A stretch of 64,000 nt of DNA from Flavobacterium magnum (GCF_003055625.1 NZ_CP028811.1:992001-1056000); one strand, 5' to 3'. Counted from the first letter of the stretch, positions 45,365 through 54,735 are shown. The notes: generated by a model from the letters alone, not told the origin. Made by a program: numbers and translations.

Positions 45365-47239
45365 CTATTTTATTTCAATGACGTTGTTTTCTTTTTTCAC
45401 GTCGGCCATAAAACCGGCGGGGTCAATCTCAATTTTGCGGATACCGGCTTTTGCGGCGGGAATTTCAAATTCGTAGGTGGGATACGCCCATGCCCAATCA
45501 GGCAGCGTCGTCCTTTTTACCAACGGATTTTCATTTTCTTTTGAAAAACTCATCATGCGCAGCGGGATGTAGAAGTTTTCAGTCTTACCGTCCGTGTAGG
45601 TTACGGTGATGTCGATGGGCATCGGCATACGCCCGATCCGTTCAAGAGAAACCGCCGTTGTGCCGTTGCGTTCCGTCACTTCTTTAATGCCATAGTCAAT
45701 CGTGTTGGTGGTTTGTGTCCAATCGACAAGATACCAGTCGAGATTGGCTCCGGAAACCCGTTCGGCGGTGCGCTTAATATCGTTCGGCGTCGGATGTTTG
45801 AATTTGAAATCTGCGTAATATTTCTTTAGTGTCTTTTCCAGATTTTCTTTGCCGATCAGGTAACGAAGCTGCGCGAGAAAGACTTCACCTTTGCTGTAAG
45901 ACGTAATGCTGTAAACCCGGTTTTCATCAAAACGGTCAGCATGCGTGGATTGCGGAAGTTCCTTGCCTGAATTTGCCATCCCGATGTAGCCGGCATAAGC
46001 ACCTGCGTATGGATTGTCGACCGGTTTTGGCGCTATGCTGTTCAGCGCGCTGTCTTCAATAAATGACGTAAAACCTTCGTCCATCCATCCGTGTTTGCTT
46101 TCGTTTGATGCCAGGATGTGCTGAAACCAAGAGTGCCCCATCTCGTGTGTGGTCACGCCAAGGAGTCCGTCAAATTTGCCTTCGCCGAGGATCAGCGTGC
46201 ACATTGCATACTCCATGCCGCCGTCGCCCCCCTGGATGACCGAATATTGTTTGTACGGGTACGGCCCGACAAACTGATTGTAAAACTGCATGATCTTCAC
46301 CGTCTCCGGTTGCAGCTTTTTCCAGTTTTCAATGATTTTCGGGTTGTTTTTGTAAAGGAAATGCAGGGTCGCACCGCCCGGAACCACTGCGATATCATGC
46401 AGGTATTGCCTATCGGCAGCCCAGGTAAAATCATGTACCATCGGTGCTTTAAAATGCCAGGTCAATGTGGGCGTGTCCGGGCGTTTTACCGCCTTGCCCT
46501 TTTCTTCATAACCATAACCGATCTGGTTCGGGTTCTGGAGGTAACCTGTTCCGCCCAGAATGTAATTTTTATCAATAGTGATTTTCACGTCAAAGTCGCC
46601 CCAAACGCCGTGAAATTCGCGTGCGATGTACGGGTCGGCATGCCAGCCCTCAAAATCAAACTCAGCAATTTTCGGGTACCATTGCGACATCGACAGTTCG
46701 ACGCCCTCTGAATTATTGCGGCCCGAACGCCGGATCTGTATCGGTACCTGTCCGTTAAAGTCGAGTGTGAATGTGGTTTTTTTATGGGGTAAAATCGGTT
46801 TTGCCAAAGTCACCTCGAGGATTGTGCCGACCGTCTTGGTTTGGGCAGATTTCCCGTCCTGCTTAAAGTGGGTGATATTCAGAAACCCGATTTCGTCCGG
46901 CTTCAGGTTTTTGATACGGCTTACTTTGACGTCGTTACCATCAACTTTAGTTTTGGTCACCATACGACCGTCAGGATCCTTGATGGTTTGCAGGCGCGCG
47001 TCCATTTCGCTTCCTGGCTGGAAAGCGTTCGGATAAAGATGAAAGAAAACACGCTTCAAGGTGTCCGGTGAATTGTTCTGGTACACGAGTTTCTGGCTCC
47101 CCCTATATTGGTAGTTGGATACGTCCATAAACACATCCATCTTATAATCGACGTGTTGTTGCCAATAACCGGGATTTTTCTGGGCCGGCGCTTTGGCAAA
47201 TGCCAGACAAAGCAGGCAAAAGGTAAAAAGTCTTTTCAT
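45365..47239 (-). CDS. Secreted M1-family metallopeptidase
   Basis: This 624-residue zinc aminopeptidase-like enzyme has a signal peptide (MKRLFTFCLLCLAFAKAPAQ). The zinc site HEMGHSWFQH (HExxH) has a third ligand in WMDEGFTSFIE, and the exopeptidase-type motif appears as GGMEYAMCTL. The ATG at 47239 was chosen since the frame from 47269 adds ten residues without improving the signal. No T9SS sorting domain is seen, so it is probably periplasmic. The gene downstream of the S8 peptidase in the same direction, it is separated from it by a terminator hairpin. Confidence 0.93.
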   Translation of the reverse strand: MKRLFTFCLLCLAFAKAPAQKNPGYWQQHVDYKMDVFMDVSNYQYRGSQKLVYQNNSPDTLKRVFFHLYPNAFQPGSEMDARLQTIKDPDGRMVTKTKVDGNDVKVSRIKNLKPDEIGFLNITHFKQDGKSAQTKTVGTILEVTLAKPILPHKKTTFTLDFNGQVPIQIRRSGRNNSEGVELSMSQWYPKIAEFDFEGWHADPYIAREFHGVWGDFDVKITIDKNYILGGTGYLQNPNQIGYGYEEKGKAVKRPDTPTLTWHFKAPMVHDFTWAADRQYLHDIAVVPGGATLHFLYKNNPKIIENWKKLQPETVKIMQFYNQFVGPYPYKQYSVIQGGDGGMEYAMCTLILGEGKFDGLLGVTTHEMGHSWFQHILASNESKHGWMDEGFTSFIEDSALNSIAPKPVDNPYAGAYAGYIGMANSGKELPQSTHADRFDENRVYSITSYSKGEVFLAQLRYLIGKENLEKTLKKYYADFKFKHPTPNDIKRTAERVSGANLDWYLVDWTQTTNTIDYGIKEVTERNGTTAVSLERIGRMPMPIDITVTYTDGKTENFYIPLRMMSFSKENENPLVKRTTLPDWAWAYPTYEFEIPAAKAGIRKIEIDPAGFMADVKKENNVIEIK

Positions 47240-47260
47240 AAACAGATTATAAATGAATAA

Positions 47261-47290
47261 GCCTGCCAATATATAAAAATATTCGCAGGC
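47261..47290 (-). terminator. Hairpin after the S8 peptidase gene
   Basis: GCCTGC and AATAT pair with ATATT and GCAGGC across one mismatch, with a 6-nt loop. On the minus strand a T-rich but interrupted tail follows. It probably ends the S8 peptidase transcript upstream of the M1 gene. Confidence 0.65.
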
Positions 47291-47316
47291 CTCCTCATGG
47301 TTACACTCAGTGTCGG

Positions 47317-48909
47317 TTAGCCATTCAGCTTTTTTGTTTTCCCTTTTGACATTTTTTCAGCCATCATCAGGGCGTTGTAGGCATTGACGATGTGGCCCGA
47401 TTTTGAAAGCGCGGAAAACGGTTTTTTATCGGACTCGTTGCCGCCCACATTGACTTTCTCATCAATAACTGTCCCCGAATCCATAATGATATGTTTCACC
47501 TGTTTTGCAGTCAGGTTTGGATAATAAGAACGGATCAGTGCAGCCACACCGGCAGCATTAGGGGATGCCATTGAGGTGCCCTGCTCATATTTGAAACCAT
47601 TATTCGGGACAGTGGCATAAATTTGTACACCGGGAGCGAATACGTCTACATTTTCTTTTCCGTAGTTCGAGAAATCCGCGACCAGTTTGTCGCCGTAATG
47701 CACGTCCAAAGCACCAATCGTCAGCACATTGTCTGCAAATTCCTTTTTGCCGTCTTTGGAATCATTCGGAAAATTAGGCTCGACATCAATATCTTCCGCA
47801 TCGTTGCCGGCTGCATGTACGATCAGTACGTCTTTTTTCTCTGCATATTTGATAGCGTCATAAACCCATTGGCTGTGTGGCGAAAAACTTTTTCCGAAAC
47901 TGCCGTTAATGACCTTCGCGCCGTTGTCGACTGCGTAACGAATGGCAAGCGCAATGTCTTTGTCGTATTCGTCCCCATTTGGCACCGCTCTAACCGCCAT
48001 AATCTGTACGTTATCGGCAATTCCGTCACCGCCGATACCATTGCCTCTTTGCTGTGCAATAATTCCCGCTACGTGGGTACCGTGAAGCGCCTCTTTTTTG
48101 TCCGGGCCGTAAACGATGTTATTGCCATAAGACGTATCGTTGATGTCATCGGGATTGTCGCCAACTACTTTCCGGCCGTCAAACTCCGTGTTCAGGTTAT
48201 AGTCCAGCTGGCCATAAATATAATCGTGGTATTCCGTAACCTGGCTGACAAAATCCGGTCCGGCCTGGGCCGCCATGCTTAACATGATGCGCAGGCTCTT
48301 GTTGAGTTTGGGGTCGGTGGTCTGAATTTCTTTGAGGTCGGCGACGGTAAAATTATCTTTCTTCAGGTATTCTTTTACGGTATTGTAGGCGCCGTCAAGC
48401 ATGTCAACGGTTGGCTTTTGCGCTTTGGCATCCTTGAGCTTTTTGTCGAGCTCAGCTTTGGCATCCTTGTATGTTTGTGATCCGTCGTCGCCTTTTTTCA
48501 CGATGCGGGTCATTTCCAGGCTTTCGTTTACCGCATCGCCGAGGAAATTCCAGCCATGTATGTCATCAACATAACCATTCTTGTCATCATCGATGCCGTT
48601 TCCGGCAATTTCTTTTGGGTTTGTCCAGATGACGTTCTTAAGGTCGTCGTGTTCGATATCGACGCCTGAATCGACCACACCCACGATAACGGTTTTGCCT
48701 TTTTTGCCTTTGAGGAATTCGGAGTATGCCTTGTCGACGCTCATGCCCGGAACGCTATCCTTCACCAGGTCGAGGTGGCTCCAGCGTTGCAGTTCCGCTT
48801 CAGGAAGCGTGCCTTTCTTACCGATATATTTTACAGGGGTTTGCGCAGAGGCACCAAACGAAAGCGCAAAGGAGGCTGCGAGGAGCCAGGACGATTTTGT
48901 CATTTTCAT
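47317..48909 (-). CDS. Secreted S8-family (subtilisin-like) peptidase
   Basis: This 530-residue serine protease has a signal peptide (about 1-22). The catalytic triad is visible: Asp80 in VGVVDSGVDIEHDDL, His276 in HGTHVAGI and Ser446 in GTSMASPNAAG. The interval between Asp and His is about 196 residues, far longer than in subtilisin. It holds a charged helical insertion (about 130-235), as in other Bacteroidota S8 proteins. There is no C-terminal sorting domain, suggesting a periplasmic or outer-membrane-linked enzyme. It has a well-matched promoter at 48935-48967. Confidence 0.94.
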   Translation of the reverse strand: MKMTKSSWLLAASFALSFGASAQTPVKYIGKKGTLPEAELQRWSHLDLVKDSVPGMSVDKAYSEFLKGKKGKTVIVGVVDSGVDIEHDDLKNVIWTNPKEIAGNGIDDDKNGYVDDIHGWNFLGDAVNESLEMTRIVKKGDDGSQTYKDAKAELDKKLKDAKAQKPTVDMLDGAYNTVKEYLKKDNFTVADLKEIQTTDPKLNKSLRIMLSMAAQAGPDFVSQVTEYHDYIYGQLDYNLNTEFDGRKVVGDNPDDINDTSYGNNIVYGPDKKEALHGTHVAGIIAQQRGNGIGGDGIADNVQIMAVRAVPNGDEYDKDIALAIRYAVDNGAKVINGSFGKSFSPHSQWVYDAIKYAEKKDVLIVHAAGNDAEDIDVEPNFPNDSKDGKKEFADNVLTIGALDVHYGDKLVADFSNYGKENVDVFAPGVQIYATVPNNGFKYEQGTSMASPNAAGVAALIRSYYPNLTAKQVKHIIMDSGTVIDEKVNVGGNESDKKPFSALSKSGHIVNAYNALMMAEKMSKGKTKKLNG

Positions 48910-48934
48910 AAAAATGGAAATTTTTGAAATTGGT

Positions 48935-48967
48935 CAAAAGTAATCAAGAATGTTACAGCGGTGTCAA
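48935..48967 (-). promoter_or_regulatory. Promoter of the S8 peptidase gene
   Basis: On the minus strand TTG, a 22-bp spacer, then TACTTTTG matches both halves of the Bacteroidota consensus. It ends 26 bp before the start codon. Confidence 0.7.
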
Positions 48968-49019
48968 AATTAACGTTCTTTTAGCGTAAAAACGAATGCT
49001 TTCACAGCAACTGTTAGGA

Positions 49020-49073
49020 ACCCTGGCCCGAAACCCATGAAAAGTACACCGAAAATTCCGGCGAGGCCAGGGT
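49020..49073. repeat. Inverted repeat with 36-nt loop in S8-marR gap
   Basis: ACCCTGGCC (49020-49028) is perfectly complementary to GGCCAGGGT (49065-49073). It lies in the 217-bp gap between marR and the S8 gene. There is no adjacent T run, so a terminator is doubtful. The function is unknown. Confidence 0.5.
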
Positions 49074-49126
49074 ATAAACAGATTAGCGGTTAATTGCCCG
49101 TTTTTTTGATTGATGATTGATGATGA

Positions 49127-49555
49127 TTAATTGCAGTTTTGTATAATTTGGTTCAACGTCTGATTTAATGTTTGCAGCGCTTCCGCAGAAACGCCTCCGA
49201 GGGCTGCCTGACGGTTCTGCAGGACCAATGCCTGTACATTGTCAATGATTGTCCGGCCCGTCTCAGTGACCTTTAACACCGATCTGCGGCGGTCGTTCTG
49301 GTTGACTTCCCGTTCGAGATAGCCTGACTTCACAAGCAAATCAATAATCCGCGTAACCGATGCGTTGTCCTTAAAAACCAATCCGCCGAGATCCTGCTGC
49401 GAAATGCCCGGATTTTCCAATATCGACTTGATGATCAGCCATTGGTCGATCGTGATTTTGTAACCGTGTTCACGAAGTCGTTTCTGCGCAAATACCCGAT
49501 AACTCCGGATTGCTTTATCCATGTTGTAAAAGGTAATGTCCTTTAATTTCTCCAT
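49127..49555 (-). CDS. MarR-family transcriptional regulator
   Basis: This 142-residue winged-helix protein is predicted to bind DNA as a dimer. The core (residues about 35-95) shows ITIDQWLIIKSILENPGISQ, then the recognition helix area DNASVTRIIDLLVKSGYLE and the wing NQNDRRRSVLKVTETG. The ligand is unknown. An 18-bp perfect palindrome 38 bp upstream is a strong candidate autoregulatory site. The MBL-fold gene lies upstream on the same strand. Confidence 0.92.
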   Translation of the reverse strand: MEKLKDITFYNMDKAIRSYRVFAQKRLREHGYKITIDQWLIIKSILENPGISQQDLGGLVFKDNASVTRIIDLLVKSGYLEREVNQNDRRRSVLKVTETGRTIIDNVQALVLQNRQAALGGVSAEALQTLNQTLNQIIQNCN

Positions 49556-49569
49556 CCGGATTTTTCTAG

Positions 49570-49577
49570 CAAATTTA
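49570..49577 (-). promoter_or_regulatory. Candidate marR promoter (-7 element)
   Basis: On the minus strand this is TAAATTTG, matching TAnnTTTG, ending 15 bp before the marR start. The palindromic operator lies 15 bp further upstream. Confidence 0.45.
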
Positions 49578-49592
49578 AAAATGATTTATCAA

Positions 49593-49610
49593 TATTTGAT
49601 ATATCAAATA
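49593..49610. promoter_or_regulatory. 18-bp palindromic operator upstream of marR
   Basis: TATTTGATATATCAAATA is a perfect palindrome in the marR promoter region. MarR-family dimers bind AT-rich palindromes of this size, so autoregulation is likely. Confidence 0.75.
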
Positions 49611-49678
49611 AAATTTAACTAAAAATTTTTCCGCTGTTGTCGATGTCTTTTTGTTTAGTAGCGCCGGCCGGGAAAATG

Positions 49679-50536
49679 TTACAGTATGTCCGCACAACGA
49701 TAAACGTCGCGGAGTCGGACCCCCTTTTCAGTATTTTCGACTGTTATGATCTCATTGTGCGCATCGTGCTCAAGAAAAAGGTAATAGTGATGCTCGGCGG
49801 CGGCCTGCAGGAATTTTTCTTTCTCCGGCAGGGTAAGCAACGGCCGTGTGTCATAACCCATCACGTAGGGCAGCGGTAAATGGCCGGCAGTGGGCAGCAA
49901 ATCAGCCATAAAGCAGATGACCATGCCTTTGAAATGTATTTGTGGAAGCATCATCTTATCGGTATGCCCATCGGCGAAAAAAATCCCGAAACCCAGTTCC
50001 GATCCGGACACGAAATCATTTTGTGGCTTGTTTACGAATTGCAATTGTCCGGATTCCTGCATTGGCAGGATGTTCTCCGGCAGGAATGACGCTTTTTCGC
50101 GCGGATTCGGATGGACCGCCCATTGCCAATGGTCTTCATTGCTCCAGAATGTTGCATTTTTAAAAGCAGGCTCATAACCGGTTCGGTCTTTGTTCCACCG
50201 TACGCTGCCGCCGCAATGGTCGAAGTGAAGGTGAGTCATAAACACATCAGTGATGTCGTCGCGGTGGAAACCGTGCCTGGCTAACGAGTTGTCTATAGAA
50301 TGGGAGCCCCATAGCGAATAATAACCAAAGAATTTCTCAGACTGTTTGTCGCCCATTCCTGTGTCAATCAGGATCAGGCGCTTGCCATCCTCTATCAGGA
50401 GACAACGCGCTGCAAGGTCAATCAGGTTATTTCCGTCCGCGGGGTTGGTCTTGTTCCAGATGGTTTTGGGCACTACGCCAAACATGGCGCCGCCGTCGAG
50501 TTTGAAATTTCCGGCTTCGATAGGGTATAGCTTCAT
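49679..50536 (-). CDS. MBL-fold metallo-hydrolase
   Basis: This 285-residue metallo-beta-lactamase-fold enzyme shows the metal-binding motif THLHFDHCGG, an upstream LILIDTGMGD strand, and later ADGHTDKMM and EHDAHNE ligands. The family includes lactonases, thioesterases and sulfur-metabolism enzymes; YTxxM-type specificity cannot be read here. The ATG at 50536 (MKLYPIEAGNFKLDGGAMFG) fits family N-termini better than 50569. It is divergent from the suf operon and upstream of marR, which may share its regulation. Confidence 0.88.
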   Translation of the reverse strand: MKLYPIEAGNFKLDGGAMFGVVPKTIWNKTNPADGNNLIDLAARCLLIEDGKRLILIDTGMGDKQSEKFFGYYSLWGSHSIDNSLARHGFHRDDITDVFMTHLHFDHCGGSVRWNKDRTGYEPAFKNATFWSNEDHWQWAVHPNPREKASFLPENILPMQESGQLQFVNKPQNDFVSGSELGFGIFFADGHTDKMMLPQIHFKGMVICFMADLLPTAGHLPLPYVMGYDTRPLLTLPEKEKFLQAAAEHHYYLFLEHDAHNEIITVENTEKGVRLRDVYRCADIL

Positions 50537-50624
50537 GGTTTCAGGGTTATTCGGGCTTAAAACCCGCAATTTAAGAAAGCATAACCAAATTCTATCCGAT
50601 CATCGTTATAAAAATGTCTGCCGA

Positions 50625-50655
50625 TTGGCAAAACGCTTTAATTGTAATATCTTTG
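50625..50655 (+). promoter_or_regulatory. suf operon promoter
   Basis: TTG (50625-50627), a 20-bp spacer and TATCTTTG (50648-50655) match the full Bacteroidota consensus, ending 30 bp before sufA. ATTTAGA follows within 10 bp, a half-site shared with the sufS promoter. Confidence 0.75.
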
Positions 50656-50685
50656 CATATTAATTTAGACAAAATATAATTTGCC

Positions 50686-51015
50686 ATGATAAAAGTATCA
50701 GATTCAGCCAGCAGGAAAATCGTGGAGATGATGAAAGAAGACGGTTTTGATGCTGCCAGAGATTATGTGCGCGTGGGTGTGAAAAGCGGAGGCTGCAGCG
50801 GATTATCATACGAACTGAAGTTTGACAAAGCCCTGGGTGAAACCGATAAGGTGTTCGAGGACAACGCTGTACGCATTGCTGTTGAGAAAAAATCGTTCCT
50901 GTATTTAGCCGGTACGGTTTTGGAGTTCTCCGGCGGATTGAACGGAAAAGGCTTTGTGTTCAACAACCCCAACGCAACGAGGACCTGCGGTTGCGGAGAA
51001 TCGTTTTCACTTTAA
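50686..51015 (+). CDS. sufA: HesB/IscA-type iron-sulfur assembly protein
   Basis: This 109-residue A-type carrier or scaffold receives and passes on iron-sulfur clusters. Its three conserved cysteines are in SGGCSGLSYEL and the C-terminal TCGCGESFSL. It is the first gene of the suf operon, with a matching promoter upstream and sufB 80 bp downstream. It could equally be named iscA/erpA; the suf setting favours sufA. Confidence 0.92.
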   Translation: MIKVSDSASRKIVEMMKEDGFDAARDYVRVGVKSGGCSGLSYELKFDKALGETDKVFEDNAVRIAVEKKSFLYLAGTVLEFSGGLNGKGFVFNNPNATRTCGCGESFSL

Positions 51016-51095
51016 ATACCATTTGGATCATTAAGATTTAAATCGCCGGAAGTTAAAGTTCCCAACCTCTTAATTGGTTTAAAAAAACAAAAAAA

Positions 51096-52544
51096 ATGTC
51101 AAAATACACTGAGGACGATTTAAAAATTGAACTCGAAAATAAAGAGTACGAATACGGTTTTTATACCGATATAGAGTCCGATACGTTTCCCATCGGTCTG
51201 AACGAGGACATCGTTCGCGCCATCTCCACGAAGAAGGATGAGCCGCAATGGATGACCGACTGGCGCATCGACGCCTTCCGGGCCTGGCAGGAAATGACCG
51301 AACCCACCTGGGCTAACGTGCATTATGAGAAGCCGGACTTCCAGGCCATTTCATATTATTCTGCGCCCAAGCAGGTCGACCCGAACAAAACCCTCGATGA
51401 CGTTGATCCGGAGTTGTTGGCGATGTACAAAAAGCTGGGCATCTCGATCGACGAGCAGAAAAAAATGAACAACGTTGCAATGGATATTGTCGTTGATTCG
51501 GTTTCTGTAGCCACGACCTTCAAGAAAACCCTGGCCGAAAAAGGAATCATTTTCTGCCCGATTTCCGAAGCGATTAAAGAGCATCCGGAATTGGTCCAAA
51601 AATACCTGGGCACCGTAGTGCCGCAAAAAGACAATTTCTACGCCGCATTGAACTCGGCGGTTTTTTCCGACGGTTCTTTTTGTTATATACCGAAAGGGGT
51701 GCGTTGCCCGATGGAATTGTCCACGTATTTCCGCATCAACCAGGCCGGAACCGGCCAATTTGAACGCACACTCGTCATTGCCGATGCCGGCAGCTATGTC
51801 TCCTACCTCGAAGGTTGTACCGCGCCGAGCCGTGATGAAAACCAACTGCACGCCGCAGTGGTCGAACTCATAGCGCTTGACGATGCCGAAATCAAGTATT
51901 CGACCGTGCAGAACTGGTATCCCGGGAACAAGGAGGGCAAGGGCGGCGTATTCAATTTTGTGACCAAAAGGGGTTTGTGCGAGAAAAATGCCAAAATCTC
52001 CTGGACGCAGGTCGAAACCGGTTCAGCCGTGACATGGAAATATCCTTCCTGTGTGCTGAAAGGCGACAATTCGGTAGGCGAATTTTATTCGATCGCGGTG
52101 ACTAACAATTTCCAGCAGGCCGATACGGGGACCAAAATGATCCATTTGGGCAGGAACACAAAATCAACCATCATCTCCAAGGGAATCTCCGCCGGCAAAT
52201 CGCAAAACAGCTACCGCGGATTGGTGCAGATTGGCGCACGGGCTGAAAACGCAAGGAATTTTTCGCAATGCGACTCACTGCTGATGGGGAACAACTGCGG
52301 CGCGCATACCTTCCCGTACATTGAGAGCAAAAACACCACGGCGAAAATCGAGCATGAAGCTACAACCAGCAAGATCGGCGAAGACCAGGTGTTCTATTGC
52401 AACCAGCGCGGAATCCCCACCGAGAAAGCCATCGCATTGATCGTGAACGGCTTCAGCAAAGACGTGTTGAACAAATTGCCTATGGAATTTGCTGTGGAAG
52501 CACAGAAATTGCTTGAAATCTCACTTGAGGGTTCCGTCGGCTAA
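51096..52544 (+). CDS. sufB: Fe-S cluster assembly protein SufB
   Basis: This 482-residue core scaffold of the SufBCD complex assembles iron-sulfur clusters in the cytoplasm. The typical [60 protein letters not shown] and C-terminal [18 protein letters not shown] segments are all visible. Length is normal. sufC follows after 35 bp. Confidence 0.97.
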   Translation: MSKYTEDDLKIELENKEYEYGFYTDIESDTFPIGLNEDIVRAISTKKDEPQWMTDWRIDAFRAWQEMTEPTWANVHYEKPDFQAISYYSAPKQVDPNKTLDDVDPELLAMYKKLGISIDEQKKMNNVAMDIVVDSVSVATTFKKTLAEKGIIFCPISEAIKEHPELVQKYLGTVVPQKDNFYAALNSAVFSDGSFCYIPKGVRCPMELSTYFRINQAGTGQFERTLVIADAGSYVSYLEGCTAPSRDENQLHAAVVELIALDDAEIKYSTVQNWYPGNKEGKGGVFNFVTKRGLCEKNAKISWTQVETGSAVTWKYPSCVLKGDNSVGEFYSIAVTNNFQQADTGTKMIHLGRNTKSTIISKGISAGKSQNSYRGLVQIGARAENARNFSQCDSLLMGNNCGAHTFPYIESKNTTAKIEHEATTSKIGEDQVFYCNQRGIPTEKAIALIVNGFSKDVLNKLPMEFAVEAQKLLEISLEGSVG

Positions 52545-52579
52545 TCGTTTTATTTCTAATCATCTCATTTTCTAATTCA

Positions 52580-53332
52580 ATGCTACAGATCAAAAACCTT
52601 CATGCTTCAATCGAAGATAAAGACATATTAAAAGGAATCAATCTCACGGTCAACGCCGGTGAGGTACATGCCATCATGGGCCCGAACGGTGCGGGTAAAA
52701 GTACACTGTCCGCCATCATTGCCGGGCGTGAGGATTACGAAGTCACCGAGGGCGAAATCCTGCTCGAGCGCGAAAACATTTCAGAACTTTCCCCAGAAGA
52801 ACGCGCACACAAAGGAATATTCCTTTCCTTTCAGTATCCGGTGGAAATCCCCGGCGTTTCGGTGACCAATTTCATGAAGACCGCCATTAACGAAACACGT
52901 AAAGCGCAGGGCAGGGATGAAATGCCCGCCAATGAGATGCTCAAGATGATTCGCGAAAAATCAGAACTGCTCGAAATCGACCGCAAGTTTTTGTCCCGCT
53001 CGCTTAACGAAGGCTTCTCCGGAGGTGAGAAAAAACGGAATGAAATCTTCCAGATGGCGATGCTCGAGCCCAAACTCGCCATTCTTGACGAAACCGATTC
53101 TGGTCTGGACATCGATGCGCTACGGATTGTGGCCAACGGTGTCAACAGGCTCAAGAGCGAGCACAATGCCGTTCTCGTCATTACGCATTACCAGCGTCTT
53201 CTGGATTACATTATCCCGGATTTCGTACACGTGTTAATGGATGGAAAGATTGTGAAGTCCGGCGATGCGTCGCTGGCACTCGAACTCGAGGAAAAAGGAT
53301 ACGATTGGATCAAACAGGAAATCGAAGCGTAA
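52580..53332 (+). CDS. sufC: Fe-S cluster assembly ATPase SufC
   Basis: This 250-residue ABC-type ATPase powers the SufBCD scaffold. Walker A is [12 protein letters not shown] (about residues 34-45), the signature is [13 protein letters not shown] and Walker B is [16 protein letters not shown]. Its stop codon overlaps the sufD start (TAATG), so the two are translationally coupled. Confidence 0.97.
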   Translation: MLQIKNLHASIEDKDILKGINLTVNAGEVHAIMGPNGAGKSTLSAIIAGREDYEVTEGEILLERENISELSPEERAHKGIFLSFQYPVEIPGVSVTNFMKTAINETRKAQGRDEMPANEMLKMIREKSELLEIDRKFLSRSLNEGFSGGEKKRNEIFQMAMLEPKLAILDETDSGLDIDALRIVANGVNRLKSEHNAVLVITHYQRLLDYIIPDFVHVLMDGKIVKSGDASLALELEEKGYDWIKQEIEA

Positions 53333-54648
53333 TGGATTTAAAAGAAAAATTGATTTCTTCCTTCATGGCATTTGAGGAAAAGATTGACGTGCATTCCGAA
53401 CTGCATGACATCCGTACTTCGGCAATCAGGAATTTTGAAAATAAGGGTTTTCCCAGTAAAAAGGAGGAAGCCTGGAGATACACCTCGCTCAATGCGGTGC
53501 TCAAGAACGATTTCACCGTGTTTCCGAAAAGTGAGAATACGATTGAATTCAGCGAAGTAAAGAAATATTTCCTGCATGAGATCGACACATACAAAGTGAT
53601 TTTCGTCGACGGCGCGTTCAGTTCATTTTTGTCTTCGACAACCCACGACGGACTCGATGTCTGCCTGATGTCGTCAGCCCTGAACAAGCCGAAGTACAAG
53701 GAAGTGATTGAAAAATATTTTAATAAAATTGCCAATAAAGACGAATCGCTTACGTCGCTTAACACGGCATTCGCCTCTGAAGGGGCGTATGTAAACATCC
53801 CGAAAGGCAAGCTCGTCGACAAACCTATTGAGATCATTTATTTTTCAACAGGAAAAGAAAATGCCCTGATGGTGCAGCCGCGTAACCTCGTCGTAGTAGG
53901 CGAAAATGCGCAGGTGCAGATCATCGAGCGCCACCAGAGCCTCAATGAGAATCCGGTGTTGACCAATTCGGTTACTGAAATCTTTGCAGAGCCGAATGCG
54001 AACGTCGACTATTATAAAATCCAAAACGATCTGCTGTCCGCAAATCTGGTCGACAACACCTATATTTCGCAGCAAAGGTCTACCAAAGTCTCCGTGCATA
54101 CCTTTTCATTCGGAGGCAACATCACCAGGAACAACCTGAATTTCTACCATTTCGGCGAAGGCATCGACAGCACTTTGAAAGGCATCACGATTATCGGCGG
54201 CAAGCAACTCGTTGACCATTATACTTTGGTGAATCACGCCACGCCGCATTGCGAAAGCCACCAGAATTACAAATGCATCCTCAATGACAGCGCCACCGGT
54301 GTTTTCAACGGCAAGATTTTCGTCGAAAAAGAAGCCCAGAAAACAGACGCTTTTCAGCAAAACAACAACATCCTGCTCAGCGACAAGGCCACGATCAACG
54401 CCAAGCCGCAACTCGAGATTTTTGCCGATGATGTGAAATGCTCACACGGCTGCACCATCGGGCAACTCGACGAGAATGCGATGTTCTACATGCAGGCGCG
54501 CGGCATCCCCAGGAAAGAGGCCAAAGCGCTACTGATGTATGCGTTTTCCAACGAAGTCCTGGACAGCGTGCGGATTCCCGAACTCAAGCAACGCATCAAT
54601 AAGATTATCGCGCAAAGGCTTGGTGTGAATCTCGGATTTGATCTGTAG
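53332..54648 (+). CDS. sufD: Fe-S cluster assembly protein SufD
   Basis: This 438-residue partner of SufB shares its beta-helical fold. KKEEAWRYTSLNAVLK near the N-terminus and DDVKCSHGCTIGQLDENAMFYMQARGIPRKEA near the C-terminus are characteristic; the CSHG histidine is conserved. The start at 53332 overlaps the sufC stop; the in-frame start at 53305 lies inside sufC and was rejected. It is the last gene of the first suf block. Confidence 0.96.
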   Translation: MDLKEKLISSFMAFEEKIDVHSELHDIRTSAIRNFENKGFPSKKEEAWRYTSLNAVLKNDFTVFPKSENTIEFSEVKKYFLHEIDTYKVIFVDGAFSSFLSSTTHDGLDVCLMSSALNKPKYKEVIEKYFNKIANKDESLTSLNTAFASEGAYVNIPKGKLVDKPIEIIYFSTGKENALMVQPRNLVVVGENAQVQIIERHQSLNENPVLTNSVTEIFAEPNANVDYYKIQNDLLSANLVDNTYISQQRSTKVSVHTFSFGGNITRNNLNFYHFGEGIDSTLKGITIIGGKQLVDHYTLVNHATPHCESHQNYKCILNDSATGVFNGKIFVEKEAQKTDAFQQNNNILLSDKATINAKPQLEIFADDVKCSHGCTIGQLDENAMFYMQARGIPRKEAKALLMYAFSNEVLDSVRIPELKQRINKIIAQRLGVNLGFDL

Positions 54649-54660
54649 TTTTTAGAAGCT

Positions 54661-54735
54661 GATCCCGCTGTCCGCTATATCTTTTCCCTGCTGTGGCCAG
54701 CAGTGAAAAGGATGCCGCTACCATCGGGGCTAGCG
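54661..54735 (+). repeat. Dispersed hairpin repeat, copy A
   Basis: It begins GATCCCGCTGTCCGCT and ends near GCCATCGGGGCTAGC-like sequence (here CCGCTACCATCGGGGCTAGC), matching copy B. The core forms a long hairpin: ATCTTTTCCCTGCTG pairs with CAGCAGTGAAAAGGAT around a TGGC loop, with one bulged base and one mismatch. The stem bases differ from copy B but pairing is kept. The right edge overlaps the last codon and stop of the serine hydrolase gene. Confidence 0.8.

Noticed and set aside
45173-45544. 123-codon frame overlapping the small RNA candidate
   Set aside because: It runs through the promoter, hairpins and terminator and into the M1 peptidase gene on the other strand. It has no recognisable domain and odd composition.
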